Of a stretch of DNA of 54,806 nt, positions 49,631 to 54,806 are shown in pieces. The notes beneath the pieces were generated by a model that saw only the letters and a list, made by a program, of their open reading frames with translations, searched no databases and had not been told where the DNA came from. Within the stretch, counting starts at the first letter, position 1. Each line of letters opens with the position of its first letter. Source of the stretch: JAXGMQ01 sp964613055 (lineage in GTDB: Bacteria; Caldisericota; Caldisericia; JAAYUI01); the NCBI GenBank assembly GCA_964613055.1, contig CAZTGD010000012.1, positions 1 to 54,806 of the forward strand, given 5' to 3'. A program made the position numbers and the translations under genes.

Positions 49631-50839
49631 ATGGGTATCTCAGTAGAAAAGAAGCCAATACCTGTAAACCCTGAAATACTCCGCTGGGCTAGAGAGCAGA
49701 GCAAACTTACTATTGATAGAGTCGCTGAATTACTAAAAGTACCAAAGGAGAAAGTTGTAAAATGGGAAAGCAAAGAATCAGAACTTGCTCCAGCAGTTGG
49801 TCAAGCAAGAAAATTAGCAAAGAAGTATAAGCGACATTTCCTTGAGTTCTTTTTTGACGAGATACCACATGTGCATCGACTAGAAACTCTACCTGATTAT
49901 CGACTGTATAGTAGGACAAAGTATCCTCTAGAAGACGATATTCAATTCCAAGAATTACAAAGGATTGCAATATCACAAAGAATAAACACGATTGACCTTT
50001 ATGAAGAGATTGGTGAACAATCAACTGAAATTCCCAAACAACTTTTTTCTACTATTGATGATTCAACAGAAGAAAAATCAATTATCGCTAGAAAATTGTT
50101 GGAATTAAACCAAAGCGATAATTCTGAGCATAGAATACCATCTGATTTTCAACAATACATCAGGAATAGAATCGAGTCAATCGGAATACTTACTCTTAAG
50201 CTCAGTGAATTAAAAAAGATGCATATACGAGGATTCTGTATCGCCGAGTTCCCTCTGCCCGTAATCGCATTTAGTAGCGAACATCCACATGCACAGATAT
50301 TCACAATGATGCATGAGCTAGGACATATTATCCTAAAAAAGAGCGGAATTGTGGGCAAGCTTAACAACGGTAATGATTTTCCAGATATTAGACGTGTTGA
50401 GAACTGGTGCAACAAGTTTTCCGCAGCAACTTTGATGCCTAAAAATGAGATTATAAAGATTATCCCTGTCCCACAATCTCCATTCAAATCAATCGAAGAT
50501 GATAAACTAAAAAATATCGCTAAACGTTTTTCCGTAAGTGAACATGCTATGCTAATCAGATTAGTATATCTTGGATACATTGATGAGAGATACTACTGGG
50601 ATAAAAAAAGGGCACAGTTTGAAAAACAAGAAGAGGATTATAAATCATACAGCAAGTCTCCTTATCACGCTAAACGATATGTAAACAAATATGGACATCT
50701 TTACACTGGACTCGTTATGCAGGCTTGGGCAGATGGAAGAATAACAAATCATTGTGCTGCACAATACATGGGAATTGGTTCAATGAACAACTGGAATAAG
50801 CATATTAAAGCTATCCGAGATAACGAGTTCGGCATATGA
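49631..50839 (+). CDS. XRE-family HTH / ImmA-IrrE metallopeptidase fusion, antitoxin-like (402 aa)
   Basis: An N-terminal Cro/C1-type helix-turn-helix (NPEILRWAREQSKLTIDRVAELLKV..., ending near residue 75) is joined to an ImmA/IrrE domain. The zinc motif HELGH is at about 228-232, and the third ligand is probably the Glu of RRVENWCNKFSAATLMP. Such proteins bind DNA as repressors and can cleave a partner repressor. Fused forms next to a DUF4411 PIN-like gene behave as the antitoxin partner in a type II-like module (family knowledge). The ATG at 49631 fits family starts; the frame is open back to 49505, but that part lies in the duplicated repeat. The stop overlaps the next ATG (ATGA). The strand and AT-rich composition differ from the neighbours, suggesting horizontal acquisition. 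Confidence 0.85.
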   Translation: MGISVEKKPIPVNPEILRWAREQSKLTIDRVAELLKVPKEKVVKWESKESELAPAVGQARKLAKKYKRHFLEFFFDEIPHVHRLETLPDYRLYSRTKYPLEDDIQFQELQRIAISQRINTIDLYEEIGEQSTEIPKQLFSTIDDSTEEKSIIARKLLELNQSDNSEHRIPSDFQQYIRNRIESIGILTLKLSELKKMHIRGFCIAEFPLPVIAFSSEHPHAQIFTMMHELGHIILKKSGIVGKLNNGNDFPDIRRVENWCNKFSAATLMPKNEIIKIIPVPQSPFKSIEDDKLKNIAKRFSVSEHAMLIRLVYLGYIDERYYWDKKRAQFEKQEEDYKSYSKSPYHAKRYVNKYGHLYTGLVMQAWADGRITNHCAAQYMGIGSMNNWNKHIKAIRDNEFGI

Positions 50840-51350
50840 GAGCAAAATACTGTTTCGATACATCTGCTTTTTCAACACCATACTCTGATGATCATCTCCC
50901 AGAGAAGGTTTTCCAAGCGTTTGGGGGTTCGTAAAAACAAAAATTGAAAATAGTTCTATTGTTGTTAATAGAGAAATATTTGACGAGTTAGTAAAGGCAG
51001 ACGGTGATATTTATCAGTACATTAAAGATAATAAAAACAACATACTTCTTGAGGTTAAAGGTAATTGGGATTGGGGTCATTACATAGATATTATTAAATC
51101 TCTCAAATCCAAATACAAGAATTTTATCTGTGAATACACAGAAGCAAAGCCAAATAAAACTATCACGCTTAATGATTTATCGATTGTATGTTTAGCCAAA
51201 ACCCTGAACCTTCCACTTGTTAGTTCTGAAACTATAATAGATACTAAACCTAATACAAAGTGGCGAAAGATACCAAACATATGCGGAGAAGAATCAATCG
51301 AACATCTGACTTTCAACGAATTCTTGATTAATGAAGGGGTATCTTTCTAA
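50836..51350 (+). pseudogene. DUF4411 PIN-like toxin gene, interrupted by a -1 frameshift
   Basis: The first frame (ATG 50836, overlapping the upstream stop) encodes MRAKYCFDTSAFSTPYS, with the first PIN-type Asp in FDTSAF. It ends at TAA 50932-50934 after a run of TTT then GGGGG (50920-50927). The other frame resumes as WGF then VKTKIENSSIVVNREIFDEL and continues through TLNDLSIVCLAKTLNLPLV and KIPNICGEE to TAA 51348-51350. Adding one T to the TTT run joins both parts into an ordinary DUF4411 protein of about 171 residues. DUF4411 proteins are PIN-like, presumed ribonuclease toxins. The break may be a real inactivating mutation, a programmed slip or a sequencing error. Confidence 0.8.
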
Positions 51351-51412
51351 CCAATAACCGCGATTATCGATATGGTGATGATCACACCCCTAATAAGAAC
51401 TTGTCTATGCAT
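51347..51412 (-). other. Orphan 21-codon reading frame made from the duplicated gene start
   Basis: Repeat copy B carries the propeller gene's ATG, ribosome binding site and first 20 codons. At the repeat border the frame adds a Gly codon and stops at TAG (51347-51349), overlapping the TAA of the DUF4411 gene on the other strand. The peptide begins MHRQVLIRGV and is hydrophobic at its end. It is most likely a by-product of the duplication, but it has an intact promoter. Confidence 0.5.
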
Positions 51413-51458
51413 CTTCTTCACAGTCTGAATTATAACCATACAATACAGTCAACTCAAG
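51352..51458. repeat. 107-bp perfect direct repeat, copy B
   Basis: Exact copy of 49456-49562. Beyond it, to the right, lies what was probably the native upstream region of the propeller operon. Its lack of any difference from copy A points to a recent event. Confidence 0.95.
51429..51457 (-). promoter_or_regulatory. Duplicated sigma-70 promoter, reads antisense into the DUF4411 gene
   Basis: The same TTGAGT-17-TATAAT as at 49533-49561. Here it points leftward into the 3' end of the DUF4411 gene and would produce antisense RNA from about 51422. Confidence 0.6.
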
Positions 51459-51607
51459 AACGTTAGGTTTGATTATCCGATCAATTATTTTGCTTGATAA
51501 TATTTTTGTTTGTTATCAAGCCAGGCATTATAATGCTGAATCATTACTACCAGAAAAAGGGCTATTCTGGTTCAATATAAAAAAGTGTTTTGCTTACTGC
51601 ATAAAAA
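51459..51607. promoter_or_regulatory. AT-rich intergenic region with inverted repeats
   Basis: No gene is visible. It contains GCTTGATAA / TTATCAAGC (51492-51500 with 51513-51521, 12-base loop), the palindrome GCATTATAATGC (51525-51536) and CCAGAA / TTCTGG (51550-51555 with 51565-51570). The first lies about 35-64 bases upstream of the duplicated promoter in copy B, a plausible operator position for the operon before the island inserted. Confidence 0.4.
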
Positions 51608-51633
51608 AAGAGACCCCCTTTCGGGGGTCTCTT
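51608..51633 (-). terminator. Intrinsic terminator of GP5
   Basis: On the minus strand AAGAGACCCCC pairs with GGGGGTCTCTT around a GAAA tetraloop and is followed by a run of T. This is a classic rho-independent terminator, 50 bases past the GP5 stop codon. Confidence 0.93.
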
Positions 51634-51683
51634 CTATTGGCTGTCTGATTGCAGACACTAAATACTGTTAGCAGTTGCCGTTA

Positions 51684-54600
51684 CTACGGGCGGGTCTGCC
51701 ACTTGATGTCTACAGTTCTATCTTCGCCGTGATAGGTTACTTCAGCACCAAATGTTTCACCAACGAAACGCAGTGGAACTAGTGTGCTTCCGTTGACAAC
51801 GGTCGCTGGTGCCGTCAAGGCTACATCTTCACCGTTTACAACAGCAGTCATTGAACCGATAACCAACCTGACTTCAATGTTACCGAGTGTCATAACGACA
51901 GTCCTTGTTTCGGCAATCCACTCAACTCCAGCACCGAATGCATCCTCAGCAATCGCACGGAATGGAAGCATCATGCTACCACCAATATTCTGAGGTGGAA
52001 CATTCAATGTCATCTCTTCACCGTTTACAGTCCAATTTGGATTGTCTTGCTGAAGTAATACAACATTCTGCTTGATGTTCTCTATCTGCATCGGGTCGAG
52101 CTCTGTGGTGTTGCCTGCGGCATCGGTTGCCTCAATGTTCACGGGAGTAAATGACGGGGCGTCCTTTAGCATAATGGTTGCTGTGAAGTAGTCGTTTACT
52201 ACCTCGGCTTCTTCACCGTTTACCAGCACTGTGGAGCCTGGGTCAACTCTGCCGACTATCTCATAGGTATCACCATCTACAACCGGCTCAAATGGCTCTA
52301 CCAGGATGTCTGGTGGGGTTGTGTCGAGTACGATTGTCACTGACTGCTGTGTTGTATTACCAGCGGCGTCCTTGACGATGACTGAGAAGGTGTTGTTGCC
52401 CTCTGTCAGTTCGACCTCGATTGACCAATTGCCATCAGCGTCTACGGTTGCTTTCTTGCCGTTGACCATAACGGTTGAGCCTGGTTCAGCAGTACCCGTG
52501 AGGGTCTGCTTGTTGTCATTGGTTGGTGACTCAATACCTGCGGTGTCGATGGTCAGGGTTGGTGGGGTGATGTCGCGTGAGACGGCTATGGTAGCTGCTG
52601 GTGAGTTGAGGTAACCGTCGAGTGTGGCGGTTGCCTTGATGAATCCCATCTCCTGTGGGGTGATCTCAGCCTTGGCTTCACCATCGGAGTTGGTGTTCAT
52701 CTCAACGTCAACGCCTGCGCCTGTGAACACAACTGTTGCGTCTGGCATTGGCATCTGTGTGCCAGCTTCCTTGACTATTGCTATGACTGTGCCCTTGGAC
52801 TGCGGATAAATCTTGCCTTCCTTGATGAGCTGAATGGTCAGACCCTTGCCTACGTCAAACAACCAGGGGTTCCATTCGTCTGCTGGTCTTGGAGTGCCTG
52901 CTCTGTTTCTCATGCCGTGGTTACGGATTGAGTACCACTCTGGCACGACGAACTGATAAGGATCCTTCAGGTACCACTTGTTGGGGGTCATGAAGGTTAT
53001 CTCAGCGGCTGCCTCACCGAGTCCGGTTGGTTCAAACTCGATGGTTGTCTCAACGGCTTTTGAATCCTCTGGTGAACGCTTGGTGTGACCGAATATCCTG
53101 GTCTCATTCTGGTTGCCAGACATGTAGACCCTGGAGTCTTCGCTCATGCCCACGTCTCTTTCGTCGGCTGGTCTTACGACTGCGATGATGTGGTTCTGCA
53201 CAGCGTATGTCAGATCATAGTTGTCGGGGTTGACCATATCCTTACTCAGCGGCTGTCTGTCGCTTGCTCTGAGGATCTCAATCCTTGGTGAATCTATGAG
53301 TGCCACGTTGTCTGGTGGTGCTTCCCAGTCGAGGTAGAAGGTCTCATCATTTGTATACTTGTTGCGGAATCTCTTCTCGGTGTAGCGTGGGTCAGTCCTG
53401 TCGTTGAATGGTGGGAATCCAGCAACGTCAGCGAATGCGGGGGTGTTGCAGTATTCGTTATCACCAACGAGTCCACCGATGTAGCATATATCCTCTGCCC
53501 AGATGTAGAACTCGGTCTGTGCGTTAACGTCCAGTCCAAGCTCGTCCAGGTAGGAGAGTGCGCCGTCTTCATTGTAGTCGGCAAACAGGAATCCGCCGTA
53601 CCAGCAGTGGTTGTAGATGGAGCCTACACCCCAGCCCTCGACGGGTGGTGGAAGATCCCAGGCAACCCATGGCATTACTTCGTCACCGTCTTCGATTGTA
53701 ACATCCCATTCGTTGTCGCCCCAGTACCACTTGTTGGTGGTGTTGTAGCGTACTGAACCCATTGAGACTGAAGCGGCGGAGCCACTGCAGGTCTCGGTGG
53801 ATGTTGACTTGTTCAGGGAGAAGCCTGACAGTAGGTAAAGCTCCCTGTCGGTTCTTCTGATCTTCTCGTCTGGTACTACGTCAAATCCAACGTGGAGTTC
53901 AACAGGTGTGCAACATGGCGGAGCCATGCACTGTTCAAACGCAAAGTCGAATGACTGAGGTCTGGTAGAGAATGGCACGAATCGTGCTGTGTTCTTCACA
54001 CCACCACCACAGACAGAGACGCCCTTGGTTACACCCTTAAGGAGTGCTCCCATTGCATCACGCGCTGTTACCTTGATCTTGTAGATACGGTTGTCAGCGG
54101 CTGTCATGATGAAGTCGGGACTTCCTGGTGAGTCATAAGCTACCCTGTTCGGGTCATCCATGTTTGTAATCTTGTACTCAACGTTCGGTGAGAACACATC
54201 GAGGTCTACGCATCCGGCGTGTCTGCGGTCGGGTGTGTAGATTCTCACATAGAGTGAGTGACGTTCTTTCCACTCGTCCTTAAGGTTCTCTGTGTTTGGA
54301 TTCATGGTCTTCTGGTCGTAGTTTGGATAGTCTTCCATGTACTGATTGTTGTCGTTGGCACAGAAGCCCTTGAACACATAGGCTCCGTTTGCGGCGCCAC
54401 TGAAGTCTACCTCAATCGGGTCAAATGGCACAACAACGTTTCCGTCTGCGCTGTTCCTCAGACCATAGAGCTCTGCGTTGCAGATGTCAGAACCGTCATC
54501 GTTGTGAAGATCTGTTCTTACCCAGTAGTACTGTGGCAGGGTTGCACCGTGTCCATAGAAGTACTCGTTGTCGGGATGTGGATCATAGAATAGGTGGTTC

Positions 54601-54806
54601 CATGCATCCTTCTCCTTGACCTCAACCTCGCCCCAATCATCTGGGATACCCTCAAGCAGGTTGTAAGGCTCTGAGTCCTTGGTGATGTTGAACGTAAGTG
54701 GCTTGGTAACGTCTACGAGCTCTGGCGTTACGCCAGCTGTAAGCTTCTCAGGTGTTACCGTTACTGTAAGGTCGCACTCTGGCTCGATTGGCAGTGCCAT
54801 CTGAGC
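51684..54806 (-). CDS. GP5: giant secreted surface protein, C-terminal part (at least 1040 aa)
   Basis: The frame is open to the right window edge, so the N-terminus and any signal peptide are outside. The visible start (AQMALPIEPE...) aligns with the middle of GP1-GP4, where they read SHEVYLAAQ or SHEVYLAGQ. Shared blocks follow: LTAGVTPELVD, LPQYYWVRTDLHNDD, TPDRRHAG, a calcium loop DYNEDGALSYLD, ITPQEMGFIKATATL (Big-type) and two Ig-like domains beginning at PPTLTID and PPDILV. The last ~120 residues are the clearest stalk domain in the window, with both halves intact (SMMLPFRAIAE and STLVPLRFVGE). In GP1-GP4 this domain is much more diverged. It also carries a Cys-rich stretch CMAPPCCTP not seen in the others. 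It belongs to a separate transcription unit from GP1-GP4. Confidence 0.9.
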   Translation of the reverse strand, partial: AQMALPIEPECDLTVTVTPEKLTAGVTPELVDVTKPLTFNITKDSEPYNLLEGIPDDWGEVEVKEKDAWNHLFYDPHPDNEYFYGHGATLPQYYWVRTDLHNDDGSDICNAELYGLRNSADGNVVVPFDPIEVDFSGAANGAYVFKGFCANDNNQYMEDYPNYDQKTMNPNTENLKDEWKERHSLYVRIYTPDRRHAGCVDLDVFSPNVEYKITNMDDPNRVAYDSPGSPDFIMTAADNRIYKIKVTARDAMGALLKGVTKGVSVCGGGVKNTARFVPFSTRPQSFDFAFEQCMAPPCCTPVELHVGFDVVPDEKIRRTDRELYLLSGFSLNKSTSTETCSGSAASVSMGSVRYNTTNKWYWGDNEWDVTIEDGDEVMPWVAWDLPPPVEGWGVGSIYNHCWYGGFLFADYNEDGALSYLDELGLDVNAQTEFYIWAEDICYIGGLVGDNEYCNTPAFADVAGFPPFNDRTDPRYTEKRFRNKYTNDETFYLDWEAPPDNVALIDSPRIEILRASDRQPLSKDMVNPDNYDLTYAVQNHIIAVVRPADERDVGMSEDSRVYMSGNQNETRIFGHTKRSPEDSKAVETTIEFEPTGLGEAAAEITFMTPNKWYLKDPYQFVVPEWYSIRNHGMRNRAGTPRPADEWNPWLFDVGKGLTIQLIKEGKIYPQSKGTVIAIVKEAGTQMPMPDATVVFTGAGVDVEMNTNSDGEAKAEITPQEMGFIKATATLDGYLNSPAATIAVSRDITPPTLTIDTAGIESPTNDNKQTLTGTAEPGSTVMVNGKKATVDADGNWSIEVELTEGNNTFSVIVKDAAGNTTQQSVTIVLDTTPPDILVEPFEPVVDGDTYEIVGRVDPGSTVLVNGEEAEVVNDYFTATIMLKDAPSFTPVNIEATDAAGNTTELDPMQIENIKQNVVLLQQDNPNWTVNGEEMTLNVPPQNIGGSMMLPFRAIAEDAFGAGVEWIAETRTVVMTLGNIEVRLVIGSMTAVVNGEDVALTAPATVVNGSTLVPLRFVGETFGAEVTYHGEDRTVDIKWQTRP

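Larger units (their letters stand above)
49563..51351 (+). mobile_element. Toxin-antitoxin-like genomic island between 107-bp direct repeats
   Basis: These 1789 bp are visibly AT-richer than the flanking genes, have the opposite coding strand, and contain only an XRE/ImmA-IrrE gene and a frameshifted DUF4411 gene. They sit exactly between two perfect 107-bp repeats. No integrase, transposase or terminal inverted repeat was seen, so the mechanism of insertion is unknown. Removing the island plus one repeat would restore a simple operon upstream region. Confidence 0.75.

Noticed and set aside
51080..51316. A 78-codon minus-strand frame inside the DUF4411 gene
   Set aside because: It is antisense to a recognisable protein family and has no start signal.
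1..54806. Copper amine oxidase activity suggested by the C-terminal domain of the giants
   Set aside because: Only the N-terminal stalk-like domain is present. The catalytic domain with its topaquinone Tyr and copper-binding His residues is absent, so no oxidase function is claimed.
1..54806. tRNA, rRNA, CRISPR arrays, insertion-sequence transposases, prophage genes
   Set aside because: Looked for in all gaps; no cloverleaf, rRNA-like segment, regularly spaced repeats or recombinase motifs were found.

Overview
The window looks like a chromosomal segment of a free-living bacterium that builds a very elaborate, disulfide-containing and probably calcium-binding cell surface. Strong AGGAG-type ribosome binding sites, Sec signal peptides, a YkuD L,D-transpeptidase (so peptidoglycan is present), a copper-amine-oxidase-N-like stalk domain and one textbook sigma-54 promoter are visible. 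The stalk domains recall Bacillota, Caldisericota/Cryosericota and related lineages, but nothing here fixes the phylum. No rRNA, tRNA, CRISPR array, transposase or integrase was seen.

Layout, left to right. (1) 1-757, minus strand: an ECF sigma factor and the start of a zinc-finger anti-sigma factor, joined by an ATGA overlap. (2) 888-41942, minus strand: four head-to-tail giant secreted paralogues of 3004, 3688, 3532 and 3238 residues, called GP1 to GP4 here from left to right. Transcription runs GP4, GP3, GP2, GP1 and ends at a strong 18-bp hairpin terminator. The gaps of 181-209 bp hold stem-loops without U-tracts. (3) 41943-42383: a structured leader for GP4 and a canonical sigma-54 promoter at 42217-42234. 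(4) 42384-45149: a secreted NHL-propeller/Omp28-type thioredoxin fusion protein. (5) 45344-49561, minus strand: a tight operon of membrane-anchored beta-propeller protein, L,D-transpeptidase, PLP aminotransferase and membrane-anchored thioredoxin-like protein. (6) 49563-51351, plus strand: an AT-rich toxin-antitoxin-like island (XRE/ImmA-IrrE protein plus a frameshifted DUF4411 PIN-like gene) lying between two perfect 107-bp direct repeats. The repeats copy the promoter and first codons of the adjacent operon. (7) 51608-54806, minus strand: terminator and C-terminal third of a fifth giant paralogue, GP5, running off the window.

How the parts may work together (inference). GP1-GP5 share a signal peptide (not visible for GP5), a conserved N-terminal motif, dockerin-like calcium loops, conserved cysteines and a C-terminal tail of one Big-type domain, two Ig-like domains and one stalk domain. 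They look like structural or adhesive envelope proteins, and no enzymatic domain was recognised in them. Two extracytoplasmic thioredoxin-like proteins with CxxC motifs sit between GP4 and GP5 and could handle their disulfides, while the L,D-transpeptidase remodels the underlying wall. The most unusual features are the giant family itself with its repeated Ca-loop module, the sigma-54 promoter ahead of it, and the toxin-antitoxin island that duplicated its neighbour's promoter.
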